Origin: Lachnospiraceae bacterium
GTDB taxonomy: Bacteria > Bacillota > Clostridia > Lachnospirales > Lachnospiraceae
DNA: 58,064 nt
Assembly (NCBI GenBank): GCA_017622505.1
Contig: JAGAQZ010000113.1
Span: 1-58,064, forward strand
Reading direction: 5' to 3'
A model generated the notes under the pieces. The model did no database searches. It was not told the DNA's origin and was given only the letters and a program-made list of their open reading frames with translations. Positions 1-8,748 of the stretch are shown here, piece by piece. Numbering within the stretch: position 1 is the stretch's first letter; each line of letters begins with the position of its first letter. A program made the translations under genes and the position numbers.

Positions 1-18
1 GACAGAAAGGGTGGCAGT

Positions 19-981
19 GTGAGCAAAACAGCGGTTGTAATCCCGAATTACAATGGAATAAAGTTTCTTCCGGACTGCCTGAATTCCTTAAAACAGCAGT
101 CTGCCAAGGATTTTGACGTGATTGTGGTGGACGATTGTTCCACGGATGAAAGTATAAATGAAATTGAATGCAACTTTTCTTGGGTGAAAAGTGTCAAAAG
201 AAGTAAGAACGGCGGATTTGCAGCTGCGGTGAATGATGGAATTCGTTTTGCAAAGAAACTTGGCGCCGAGTATGTAATCCTTTTAAATAATGATACGGTT
301 GCAGATGTTGCTTTTGTTGAGAAAATGACAGAGGCATTGGAGGCAGACGAGAAGATTTTTTCCGTACAGGCCAAAATGCTTTCCTTAAAAGAGCCGGAAG
401 TGATTGATGATGCCGGTGATTTTTATACGGTTTTGGGCTGGGCGTATGCAAGAGGCAAAGGAAAAAGTGCTGCTAAGTATATTAAAAAGGGCAGAATTTT
501 TGCATCTTGTGCCGGTGCGGCGATATATCGAATGTCGATTTTTGAAGAAATCGGTGGATTTGACGAAGCTCACTTTGCATATTTGGAAGATATTGATATC
601 GGGTATCGCGCGGGTCTATACGGGTATTATAATATGTATGAACCGCAAGCGATTGTATATCATGCGGGAAGTGCCACTTCGGGTTCAAGATATAACGAAT
701 TTAAAATCCGGCTTGCGGCGAGAAACAGCGTATACTTAATTTATAAAAATCAGACAATTTTACAGATTATTTGGCATTTCTTCCCCTTGTTGGCAGGTTT
801 TATCATTAAGCAGTTGTTTTTTATAATGAAAGGATACGGCAAAGTGTACCACAAAGCGGTGCTGGAAGGCCTTAAGCAGTGCAAAACGAAAGAGATGAAG
901 GCTAAGCGTGTCGGCATTGTAAAAGGACATTTTATGGATGCCTGCAGACTTGAGTGGGAGCTTTGGATAAATATCCTGTGA
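19..981 (+). CDS. Family 2 glycosyltransferase (rhamnosyltransferase-like)
   Basis: This is a GT-A-fold glycosyltransferase that moves a sugar from a nucleotide-sugar donor onto a growing surface glycan. The N-terminus VVIPNYNG is the usual GT2 start, followed by the acidic VVDDCSTD donor motif and LLNNDT as the metal-binding DxD equivalent. GGFDEAHFAYLEDIDIGYRA matches the catalytic-base ED region of the WbbL/rhamnosyltransferase branch. A hydrophobic stretch near residues 245-270 probably associates with the membrane. The start is GTG with AGAAAGGG about 8 bases upstream. It sits before a lipid-linked sugar transferase and an LCP protein, so capsule, exopolysaccharide or wall-glycan synthesis is inferred. 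The exact sugar cannot be read from the sequence. Confidence 0.85.
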   Translation: MSKTAVVIPNYNGIKFLPDCLNSLKQQSAKDFDVIVVDDCSTDESINEIECNFSWVKSVKRSKNGGFAAAVNDGIRFAKKLGAEYVILLNNDTVADVAFVEKMTEALEADEKIFSVQAKMLSLKEPEVIDDAGDFYTVLGWAYARGKGKSAAKYIKKGRIFASCAGAAIYRMSIFEEIGGFDEAHFAYLEDIDIGYRAGLYGYYNMYEPQAIVYHAGSATSGSRYNEFKIRLAARNSVYLIYKNQTILQIIWHFFPLLAGFIIKQLFFIMKGYGKVYHKAVLEGLKQCKTKEMKAKRVGIVKGHFMDACRLEWELWINIL

Positions 982-998
982 AAAATGATGTAATAAAC

Positions 999-1027
999 TT
1001 GAATTTTTTGTAACAATATTGTAATAT
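999..1027 (+). promoter_or_regulatory. Sigma-A-type promoter for the sugar transferase
   Basis: TTGAAT (-35, 999-1004) and TAATAT (-10, 1022-1027) are separated by 17 bases. They lie in the short AT-rich gap between the glycosyltransferase and the sugar-1-phosphate transferase, about 33 bases before its start. Confidence 0.5.
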
Positions 1028-1059
1028 AAGTGCTGTATGTAGAAATATAGGTGATGATT

Positions 1060-2460
1060 ATGATCAAAGATAATCAGAGATATTTAAATCGTCTCCACGT
1101 TGTATTGGATATTGTGGTTACGATTGTATCATATATTGCAGCATGGTGGCTCCGTATTGTTGTATTTCAACAGCCCGGTGAGGGTACTTTGGAACCGGAG
1201 ACTTATTTTGTTGCACTTTTAGGTATTGTACCTATATATATGAGTTTGTATTCCGCTTTGAATTTGTATAAGTCAAAGCGTTATTCCAGCGCAAAAAGGG
1301 AATTTTTCGATATTGTCAGGGCAAATTTCGTTGGTTTGGTAATTTTCTTCGTTGCCCTTTACATTATAAATGAACCAAATTTTTCGCGTTCGGTAGTGTT
1401 TATCTTTTGTGCATTTAATGTTATATTAACGATTGCAGTAAGAAACGGTATCCGACTATTTTTGCGCCAAATTCGTAAAAAAGGCTATAATGTTAAATAT
1501 ATTGTGTTGGTTGGATATTCCAGAGCTGCGGAAGAATACATTGATAGAATTATGGCAAACCCACAATGGGGATATGTGGTAAGAGGCATTTTGGATGACC
1601 ATATTCCGGCAGGAACATTGTATCGCGGCGTAAAAGTTGTGGGCAGAGTGGACAATCTCTATTACGTATTGCCTGAAAATAAGTTGGACGAAATTGCTAT
1701 TACACTTTCATTGGAAGATTACGACAGATTGGAAGAAATTGTCGGCTTGTGTGAGAAGTCAGGTGTACATACTAAATTTATACCTGATTATAACAGTGTA
1801 ATTCCCAGCAGACCTTATACAGAAGATTTATCGGGACTTCCGGTAATTAACATCAGAAGAGTTCCATTAACAAATACAATGAATTGGGTAATCAAGCGAG
1901 TTGTTGATGTTATAGGTGCATTATTTGCATTGGTTATTTTTTCGCCTATAATGTTGATTTCGGCAATTGTAATCAAATGTTCCGGAGGCGGTCCGGTTAT
2001 TTTTAAACAGGAGCGTGTAGGACTTCATAATAAAACTTTTAAAATGTATAAATTTCGTACTATGGCGGTTCAAAAAGAACAGGACGAAAAGAAAGCATGG
2101 ACGGTCAAGAATGATCCGCGTGTTACAAAGTTCGGTAGTTTTTTGCGAAAAACCAGTTTGGATGAAATTCCGCAGTTTTATAATATTTTAAAAGGTGATA
2201 TGAGTCTTGTAGGGCCCAGACCCGAAAGACCGGTATTTGTAGACAAGTTTAAGGAAGAAATTCCCCGTTATATGATTAAACACCAGGTGCGTCCGGGTCT
2301 TACCGGTTGGGCACAGGTAAACGGTTATCGTGGTGATACATCAATTCGTAAGAGAATTGATTGTGACATATATTATATCGAAAACTGGACCTTCGGTTTC
2401 GATATCAAAATTCTGTTTTTAACAGTATTTAAAGGATTTATTAATAAAAATGCTTACTAA
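1060..2460 (+). CDS. Polyprenyl-phosphate sugar-1-phosphate transferase (exopolysaccharide initiating enzyme)
   Basis: This integral membrane enzyme attaches the first sugar-1-phosphate to undecaprenyl phosphate, which starts synthesis of a repeat unit. Four hydrophobic N-terminal segments are followed by a nucleotide-binding-like middle region (VLVGYSRAAEEYI). The C-terminal bacterial sugar transferase domain opens with KRVVDVIGA and contains FKQERVG, KMYKFRTM, SLDEIPQFYNIL and MSLVGPRPE, all diagnostic. LTGWAQVNGYRG follows. The length of about 466 residues fits the WcaJ/CpsE branch rather than the short C-terminal-only form. I chose the ATG at 1060 because AGGTGAT lies just upstream; GTG 1051 is also possible. 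The stop overlaps the first base of the next ribosome binding region, so it is cotranscribed with the LCP gene. Confidence 0.9.
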   Translation: MIKDNQRYLNRLHVVLDIVVTIVSYIAAWWLRIVVFQQPGEGTLEPETYFVALLGIVPIYMSLYSALNLYKSKRYSSAKREFFDIVRANFVGLVIFFVALYIINEPNFSRSVVFIFCAFNVILTIAVRNGIRLFLRQIRKKGYNVKYIVLVGYSRAAEEYIDRIMANPQWGYVVRGILDDHIPAGTLYRGVKVVGRVDNLYYVLPENKLDEIAITLSLEDYDRLEEIVGLCEKSGVHTKFIPDYNSVIPSRPYTEDLSGLPVINIRRVPLTNTMNWVIKRVVDVIGALFALVIFSPIMLISAIVIKCSGGGPVIFKQERVGLHNKTFKMYKFRTMAVQKEQDEKKAWTVKNDPRVTKFGSFLRKTSLDEIPQFYNILKGDMSLVGPRPERPVFVDKFKEEIPRYMIKHQVRPGLTGWAQVNGYRGDTSIRKRIDCDIYYIENWTFGFDIKILFLTVFKGFINKNAY

Positions 2461-2471
2461 TGGAGGATGTT

Positions 2472-3596
2472 ATGAGCACACAGCAGAAAGGCAGAAAGAA
2501 TGCACGAAAGAAGAAAAACTCTAAGGGTAAATTGATTCTCTTGATTGTAGAGGTAGTTATTTTAGTAGGTGCAATTGCAGCATTGGGATTGATTTTGAAA
2601 ACAACTGATAAAGATACTGGTATTGTAAGATACGATATTGACGATGTTGAAGTTAGTTCGGATGTAAAAGAGAAATGGTCACAGGTTGAAGAAACCTATA
2701 CAAATATTGCTTTGTTTGGTGTGGATGCCCGTAATGGTAAGTTATCTTCAGGAACACGTACCGATACTATTATGATCCTTTCGGTAAACAATAACACCGG
2801 TGAAGGACGTTTGGTATCTGTATATCGTGATACCTACCTTAATCTCGGTAATGATGTTTATAATAAGTGTAATGCCGCATACGCGAAGGGTGGTCCCGAG
2901 CAGGCAATTTCTATGCTTAATATGAACCTTGACTTGTATATCACAGACTTTGTAACCATCGGTTTCGAAGGTATGATGGAAGTGGTTGATGCAGTTGGTG
3001 GTATTGAAATTGATATTAAGGAAAATGAAATTAAGCACTTAAATAACTACCAGGCATCTATGTATGCAACGGAAGAGAATCCTAACAATCTTACAACAGA
3101 TTATGTTGCAATTACGGAACCCGGAGTTCAGACTTTAAGCGGTTATCAGGCAGTGGCATATTGTAGAATCAGAGCGGTAGGTAATGACTTCGGCCGTACC
3201 GAAAGACAGAGAAAAGTATTACAGGCTGTATTAGACAAGGCTAAAACCCTTTCACCCAGCCAGTTAAATGATATTGCAGACGATGTATTTCCTATGGTAG
3301 CAACTTCCTTGGAAATTGATGAGATTCTTTCCTTGGTCGCTAACGTAAGCAGTTACGAAATCGTTGGAAGCAGCGGTTTCCCTTTTGATACCAACATTAC
3401 TACAGGTAAAATCGGTAGCAAGGGAAGTTGTGTTATCCCGATGGATTTAGCTACCAATGTTGAACTTCTTCACGAGTATTTGTATCCTGAAATTGAATAT
3501 ACTCCTTCTCCTGAAGTATTAGAGTACAGCGATATTATTGAGCAGCATACGTCACCTTACGTGGGTACGATGTCAGCCGATGAAGAATTAAATTAA
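2472..3596 (+). CDS. LCP (LytR-CpsA-Psr) family glycopolymer ligase
   Basis: LCP proteins move finished glycopolymers from the polyprenyl carrier to peptidoglycan or another surface acceptor, outside the membrane. The protein has a Lys/Arg-rich N-terminus, one membrane anchor near residues 22-42, and the LCP core. The core is seen as ALFGVDARNG, GTRTDTIMILSV and SVYRDTYLNLG with its conserved Arg and Asp, then CNAAYAKGG, and later AYCRIRAVGNDFGRTERQRKVL. The start at ATG 2472 is set by GGAGG 7 bases upstream; an upstream in-frame ATG at 2460 has no binding site. It follows the sugar transferase directly, so it probably attaches the same polymer. A strong terminator follows the stop codon. Confidence 0.92.
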   Translation: MSTQQKGRKNARKKKNSKGKLILLIVEVVILVGAIAALGLILKTTDKDTGIVRYDIDDVEVSSDVKEKWSQVEETYTNIALFGVDARNGKLSSGTRTDTIMILSVNNNTGEGRLVSVYRDTYLNLGNDVYNKCNAAYAKGGPEQAISMLNMNLDLYITDFVTIGFEGMMEVVDAVGGIEIDIKENEIKHLNNYQASMYATEENPNNLTTDYVAITEPGVQTLSGYQAVAYCRIRAVGNDFGRTERQRKVLQAVLDKAKTLSPSQLNDIADDVFPMVATSLEIDEILSLVANVSSYEIVGSSGFPFDTNITTGKIGSKGSCVIPMDLATNVELLHEYLYPEIEYTPSPEVLEYSDIIEQHTSPYVGTMSADEELN

Positions 3597-3604
3597 ACAA
3601 AGGC

Positions 3605-3636
3605 AAGGGACCCGAAAGTATTGGGTCCCTTATTTT
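3605..3636 (+). terminator. Rho-independent terminator after the LCP gene
   Basis: AAGGGACCC (3605-3613) and GGGTCCCTT (3623-3631) form a perfect 9 bp stem with a 9-base loop, followed by ATTTTAAATT. The next gene's ribosome binding site begins only about 12 bases later. Confidence 0.8.
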
Positions 3637-3656
3637 AAATTATGGAAGGTGTTAAA

Positions 3657-4664
3657 ATGCAAAAGCCGACAGTGGATATCATACTGTTAACTTATAAACC
3701 GCAGAAACGGTTAACCAAGGTAATAGAATTACTGGAGACACAGACATATCCCGTTAACAGAATTATTATTATGAATACGGAAGAAAAGTATTGGAATACT
3801 TTTTTATACGGAGAGAAATTGCTGAAAGTTTGGGATAACGTTGAGGTTCACCATTTATCTAAAATGGAATTCGACCATGGCGGAACGAGGAAGCAGGCGG
3901 TTAAGCGTTCCAAAGCAGATTATTTTATCTGTATGACGGATGATGCGGTTCCGGCAGATGAAAATTTGGTGGAAGAGCTTTTAAAACCGCTACTTGATAA
4001 GAAGGCGGAATTCTCTTATGCAAGACAGTTGCCCAATGAAGATTGCGCAGTGATTGAGCGTTTTACCCGCGATTTTAATTATCCTGCGGAAAGCTGCATC
4101 AAGAGCAAAGAAGATTTGGAACGTTTGCAGATTAAAACCTATTTTTTTTCAAATGTATGTGCAGCGTATACCAGAAGTATTTATGATAAAATCGGTGGTT
4201 TCGTGGATTGTGCCATTTTTAATGAAGATATGTATCTTGCTGCAGCGGCGATTAGGGAAGGATATCGTATAGCTTATACTGCGGATGCGAAGGTATATCA
4301 TTCTCACAATTACAAAAATATGATGCAGTTCCACCGCAATTTTGATAATGGTGTATCCCAGGCTTTGCGTCCGGATATTTTTGAGCATATATCTTCTACC
4401 GGTGAAGGTAAAAGAATGGTAAAACTCACTATAGAATATTTAAAAGAACAAAAGAAGCAATACTTGATTCCGAAGTTGATTATTTCCAGCGGCTTTAAGT
4501 ATATAGGCTTTAAATTGGGAATAAATTATAAAAGACTTCCGCATAATTTCGTGTTAAAATGCACTATGAACAGAGAGTTCTGGATGCGTCAGAGTATATT
4601 GACCGCAACCCGGAACATAGATCCGAACAGGGGATGCGGAATGTCCCCGGATGAACGTAAATAG
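3657..4664 (+). CDS. Family 2 glycosyltransferase
   Basis: This is a second GT2 enzyme. VDIILLTYKPQKRL opens the nucleotide-binding fold, MTDDAVPAD supplies the metal-binding acidic cluster, and GGFVDCAIFNEDMYLA carries the catalytic acidic pair. VYHSHNY resembles the C-terminal histidines of rhamnosyltransferases. The start is ATG 3657, preceded by GGAAGGTG; ATG 3642 upstream has no binding site. It lies between the LCP terminator and glmS with no obvious promoter of its own, so it may depend on read-through. It probably adds a sugar to the same surface polymer; the specificity is unknown. Confidence 0.85.
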   Translation: MQKPTVDIILLTYKPQKRLTKVIELLETQTYPVNRIIIMNTEEKYWNTFLYGEKLLKVWDNVEVHHLSKMEFDHGGTRKQAVKRSKADYFICMTDDAVPADENLVEELLKPLLDKKAEFSYARQLPNEDCAVIERFTRDFNYPAESCIKSKEDLERLQIKTYFFSNVCAAYTRSIYDKIGGFVDCAIFNEDMYLAAAAIREGYRIAYTADAKVYHSHNYKNMMQFHRNFDNGVSQALRPDIFEHISSTGEGKRMVKLTIEYLKEQKKQYLIPKLIISSGFKYIGFKLGINYKRLPHNFVLKCTMNREFWMRQSILTATRNIDPNRGCGMSPDERK

Positions 4665-4676
4665 GAGGCTTCTTTT

Positions 4677-6503
4677 ATGTGTGGAATTGTTGGATATGTG
4701 GGTAAAGAACAGGCGGCGCCCATTATTTTGGACGGGTTGGAGAAACTGGAATACCGAGGATATGATTCAGCGGGACTTGCAGTATACAATGGAAATAAAA
4801 TCCAAATCCGTAAATCAGTTGGACGATTAAAAACCTTAGTGGAACTGACCCACAGAGGTGAAATGATGCCCGGAAATTTGGGAATCGGACATACCAGATG
4901 GGCAACCCATGGGGCACCGACAGATGTAAATTCGCATCCGCATTATAACAGCAAAGAAACCATTGCGGTAGTTCACAACGGTATTATCGAAAATTATGTG
5001 AAACTCCGTAAAAAGTTAGAGAATAAGGGCTATGAATTTGTATCCGAAACAGATACGGAAGTGCTGGCCCATTTACTGGATTATTATTATAAAGGGAATC
5101 CCTTGGAGGCAATTACCAAGGTGATGCACCGCGTGGAGGGGTCTTATGCGTTAGGTGTTATTTTTGCTGAGCATTCCGACTGTATTTTTGCGGTGCGAAA
5201 GGCAAGTCCTTTGATTGTGGGACGGAGTGATGAGGGCTGTTTTATTGCATCTGACGTGCCTGCAATTTTAAAATATACACGCAATGTATATTTTATGGAT
5301 AATTATGAGGTTGCATGCTTACGGGCAGATGATTTGACCTTTTATTCTTCCGATGAAGAAGTCATTGTAAAAGAGCCTGTAACCATCGCCTGGGATGCAG
5401 AAGCGGCTGAAAAGGGCGGTTTCGAGCATTTTATGTTAAAAGAAATGTATGAGCAGCCTAAGGTTTTGGAAGAAACTTTACGCAAATGCATTTCCAAAGG
5501 TGAAATTCAAATAGATGAATTAAAGATGACAGAGGAAGATTTCGGTAGGATTAGCAAGATTTATATTGTTGCCTGCGGTTCTTCTTATCATGCCGGAGTG
5601 ACCGGTAAATATGTCATTGAAAATATTGCCAGAGTGCCGGTAGAAGTGGATTTGGCATCAGAGTTCCGGTATCGTAATCCGATTATTGATGAGAATGCCC
5701 TGGTTATTGTAATCAGTCAGTCCGGTGAAACGGCGGATAGTTTGGCAGCAATGGCAGATATGCGTGCGCGAGGCGTCAAAGTGCTTGGTATCGTAAATGT
5801 GGTTGGCAGCAGTATTGCAAGAGATGCGGATTATGTCATGTATACCTGGGCCGGACCTGAAATTGCGGTTGCCACGACCAAAGCCTACAGTGCACAGCTT
5901 ATGGCTCTGTATTTGTTTGCTATGAAGCTTGGCAAAATCAAAGGCGTATTGTCGGAGGATGATTTTAAAACAATGCTTGATGATATGAAGCTTTTACCGC
6001 AACAGGTAGAGTTTCTTTTGTCCAACCAGCGTAAAATCCAGAAGTTCGCCAACCGTTACGTTGCGGCAAAGAGCATCTTTTTTATCGGGCGCGGCATCGA
6101 TTATGCAATTTCACTGGAAGGTTCGCTTAAGTTAAAAGAGATTTCATATATCCATTCGGAAGCTTATGCGGCGGGAGAATTGAAACACGGCACGATTTCG
6201 CTGATTGAGGAAGGTACTTTGGTAGCTTGCGTGGCAACCCAGGAGCATTTGTACCAAAAGACAATCAGTAATATGGTTGAAGTAAAAGCCCGCGGAGCTT
6301 TTGTGCTGGCAGTAACCAATGAAGGAAACTATGAAATGGAAGCGTCAGCGGACTATGTGATTTATATTCCGAAGACGAATCGCTATTTTACAAATACGTT
6401 AGCAATCATTCCTTTGCAGTTGTTTGGTTATTACGTGGCAGTTGGAAAAGGTTGCGACGTGGATAAGCCCAGAAACTTGGCCAAATCGGTTACGGTAGAG
6501 TAG
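4677..6503 (+). CDS. glmS: Glutamine-fructose-6-phosphate aminotransferase (isomerizing)
   Basis: GlmS makes glucosamine-6-phosphate from fructose-6-phosphate and glutamine, the first committed step to UDP-GlcNAc and peptidoglycan. The protein begins MCGIVGYVG, whose Cys becomes the N-terminal glutaminase nucleophile after Met removal, and continues with EYRGYDSAGLAV and GHTRWATHG. Two SIS isomerase domains follow (VACGSSYHAG, ISQSGETADSL, ATTKAYSAQ), and it ends KSVTVE as in the family. The length of 608 residues is normal. AGGAGG overlaps the stop of the upstream glycosyltransferase and lies 8 bases before the ATG, so the two are an operon. There is no space for the glmS ribozyme often found upstream in Firmicutes. 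Confidence 0.97.
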   Translation: MCGIVGYVGKEQAAPIILDGLEKLEYRGYDSAGLAVYNGNKIQIRKSVGRLKTLVELTHRGEMMPGNLGIGHTRWATHGAPTDVNSHPHYNSKETIAVVHNGIIENYVKLRKKLENKGYEFVSETDTEVLAHLLDYYYKGNPLEAITKVMHRVEGSYALGVIFAEHSDCIFAVRKASPLIVGRSDEGCFIASDVPAILKYTRNVYFMDNYEVACLRADDLTFYSSDEEVIVKEPVTIAWDAEAAEKGGFEHFMLKEMYEQPKVLEETLRKCISKGEIQIDELKMTEEDFGRISKIYIVACGSSYHAGVTGKYVIENIARVPVEVDLASEFRYRNPIIDENALVIVISQSGETADSLAAMADMRARGVKVLGIVNVVGSSIARDADYVMYTWAGPEIAVATTKAYSAQLMALYLFAMKLGKIKGVLSEDDFKTMLDDMKLLPQQVEFLLSNQRKIQKFANRYVAAKSIFFIGRGIDYAISLEGSLKLKEISYIHSEAYAAGELKHGTISLIEEGTLVACVATQEHLYQKTISNMVEVKARGAFVLAVTNEGNYEMEASADYVIYIPKTNRYFTNTLAIIPLQLFGYYVAVGKGCDVDKPRNLAKSVTVE

Positions 6504-6518
6504 AAGGATGAATAGAGC

Positions 6519-7361
6519 ATGAAAGAAACGGATGAAGAGTTAAAAGAGAAAATAAAAGATAAGATTGCGCCATTTAAGAGAAAGTTAATTTCGGCAATTA
6601 TCGGTACTGTGGTTACTTCGATAATCGGTGTTTTCGGAGTCAAAGAAGTCATACCGAAATCCCCGCTTGAGGAAGCTGGCGAATATATGGAGTCGGATCA
6701 GTTTGCGGAAGATGTTAATAAATGGCAGAACGTAGCGCAATTGAATGTGGAGGCATCTAAATCTTTGGTGGGAATTTATCCCGATACAAAGTCGGAGGCA
6801 GATAATGTGAATTCTTCCGAATATGCAGACGCAACAGGCATTATTATTGATATCAGCAATGACAAGATTGTGATTGCCACGTCGTTAAGCCGTATCCCGG
6901 GAGATAAAATATGTGTGCAAATCGCAGAACAAAGTGATATAAGTGCGGTTGTCAGAAACATTGATTCCAATACAGATGTTGCAATTATAATTGTAAATAC
7001 AGAAGATTTACAGACCGAGACGTTAGCACTGATTAAAGCCGTAACACCGACTTCAGAAGACGTTAAAAGAGAGATGACAGCATACGGGGCTGCGTTTTAT
7101 TCAGATGGTAATGTGGGATTTTTACCTGCGGATGTTACAGACGCAAAGTATGAGCAAACTCTGCAGGATGGGCAGACCTTGTCCTTGGTAGAGATAGGTG
7201 GTAAAGATGAACAGGCAGAGACAAACAGAATCTATTATACGGAGAACAAGGAAGTGCTCGGTATCAGTTTTACCGGTGAAATAGATAATCCGGAAGAAGG
7301 ATGCGATTATATTTTACCGATAGAGATTGTGTTGCAAATTGCAGGCTTGGATGCGAATTAA
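6519..7361 (+). CDS. Membrane-anchored HtrA-like pseudoprotease
   Basis: This 280-residue protein has a charged N-terminus, one membrane segment near residues 22-42, and an extracellular domain that aligns by eye with the trypsin-like domain of the HtrA encoded next door. ATGIIIDISNDKIVIATSLS matches GSGIIVGQNDAELLIVTNYH, with Ser124 at the catalytic His position. NTDVAIIIV keeps the Asp (D153). The segment before EVLGISF has lost the NQGNSGGAL serine loop. EGCDYILPIEIVLQIAGL matches EGMGYAIPINVAEPIISQL. It therefore looks like a dead HtrA domain without a PDZ. The family was not recognised independently; the assignment rests on this alignment and the tandem position. Confidence 0.6.
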   Translation: MKETDEELKEKIKDKIAPFKRKLISAIIGTVVTSIIGVFGVKEVIPKSPLEEAGEYMESDQFAEDVNKWQNVAQLNVEASKSLVGIYPDTKSEADNVNSSEYADATGIIIDISNDKIVIATSLSRIPGDKICVQIAEQSDISAVVRNIDSNTDVAIIIVNTEDLQTETLALIKAVTPTSEDVKREMTAYGAAFYSDGNVGFLPADVTDAKYEQTLQDGQTLSLVEIGGKDEQAETNRIYYTENKEVLGISFTGEIDNPEEGCDYILPIEIVLQIAGLDAN

Positions 7362-7460
7362 CAATAACAGTTTCACCATATACTCATCACAGATTTGTCA
7401 CAGGCAGACTATATAGTAACTTTCGTATAAAAACAAGATGTACCGTAAGGAGGGTTTTAT

Positions 7461-8729
7461 ATGAATGAAGAAATGAATAACGGCAAGAAAAATGGCGGAT
7501 TTTGGAAATGCTTTTTTGCAAATATAGGATTTGGTATTTTATTCGGAGTATGTGCAGGTATCGCGTTTTTTGGCGTGAAATTGGTGTATGAAATTTCGCC
7601 GGCAGATGAATTGCTTATAATGAGCGGATTAAAAGAAGCACCTGAAGAGAATGAGCCGGAATTATGCTGGACATTTGGTGACAGCGGCGTGATTATTGCA
7701 CAGACAAATGCAATGGAAATCGGTGCCGAGGAAGTAAGCGGAGAAATTCTTAACGTGCAGGAAGTCGTAAAACAGACAATGCCTGCAACCGTTAGTGTCA
7801 GTCTGACTGCAGATTATCATATCTACGGAACCGTACAGGAAGTAAATTCCGCAGGCTCCGGTATTATTGTAGGACAAAATGATGCGGAGTTGTTGATTGT
7901 AACCAATTATCACGTGGTTGAAGGCGGTAAGGAAATTACAGTGCAGTTTTGTGATGGTACGGAAGGAAATGCAACCGTAAAAGGACAGGACATTCCTATG
8001 GACTTGGCTGTTATGTCAGTGCCTTTGGATGAATTGTCGCAAGAGACCAAGGATAATATTAAAATCATCCAGTTGGGTGATTCGGATGCTTTGGAAGTTG
8101 GCGAACCAGCCATTGCAATCGGTAACTCATTGGGTTACGGTCAGTCGGTTACAACCGGTGTTGTCAGTGCCTTAAATCGTGAAATGACATTGGAAAATGG
8201 TGAGAAGGGCACTTTTATCCAAACGGATGCTGCGATTAACCAGGGTAATTCCGGTGGAGCGCTTTTAAATAATAAGGGCCAGTTAATTGGCATCAATTCC
8301 AATAAATTAGGCGGAACCTATGTGGAAGGTATGGGCTATGCAATTCCTATTAATGTAGCGGAGCCTATTATTTCACAGTTGATGAACAAAGAAGAGCTGG
8401 TGGCATTGCCGGAGGATGAGCAATCATACCTTGGCATAAGCGGTGCAACTTTAAGCAGCAGCCAGGCTGCGATGCAGGCCGTCAGACCGCCTGTAGGCGT
8501 CTATGTGGCAGGCATTATCAAAGGCGGACCGGCAGAACTTGCAGGACTGAAACGTGGTGATGTGATTACTAAATTCGAAGGAAATTCTATTGCAACCATG
8601 GAAGAGTTGCAGGAGTATTTGGCTGCATATCCTGCGGGAGAGACTATTATTTTAACCTATGAACGTTTAGAAAACGGTGAGTATGCAGAGTACGAGTGTG
8701 AAGTGATTTTACAGAAGAAAGAATCATAA
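7461..8729 (+). CDS. HtrA/DegP-type serine protease with PDZ domain
   Basis: This envelope serine protease degrades or refolds damaged proteins. A membrane anchor lies near residues 17-40 and the protease domain follows. The catalytic triad is intact: His151 in TNYHVVEGG, Asp181 in IPMDLAV and Ser264 in NQGNSGGAL. One C-terminal PDZ domain (about residues 325-420) contains GVYVAGIIKGGPAELAGLKRGDVI, the substrate-tail-binding part. GGAGG lies 9 bases before the ATG. It stands about 100 bases after the pseudoprotease and 19 bases before a ClpX-like gene, which suggests a stress or quality-control group. Single-PDZ, membrane-tethered HtrA is the usual Gram-positive layout. Confidence 0.93.
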   Translation: MNEEMNNGKKNGGFWKCFFANIGFGILFGVCAGIAFFGVKLVYEISPADELLIMSGLKEAPEENEPELCWTFGDSGVIIAQTNAMEIGAEEVSGEILNVQEVVKQTMPATVSVSLTADYHIYGTVQEVNSAGSGIIVGQNDAELLIVTNYHVVEGGKEITVQFCDGTEGNATVKGQDIPMDLAVMSVPLDELSQETKDNIKIIQLGDSDALEVGEPAIAIGNSLGYGQSVTTGVVSALNREMTLENGEKGTFIQTDAAINQGNSGGALLNNKGQLIGINSNKLGGTYVEGMGYAIPINVAEPIISQLMNKEELVALPEDEQSYLGISGATLSSSQAAMQAVRPPVGVYVAGIIKGGPAELAGLKRGDVITKFEGNSIATMEELQEYLAAYPAGETIILTYERLENGEYAEYECEVILQKKES

Positions 8730-8748
8730 AAAGATATAGAGGAGCGTT

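Noticed and set aside
4640-4676. glmS ribozyme
   Set aside because: Only 12 bases separate the previous gene from glmS, and no ribozyme core is visible.
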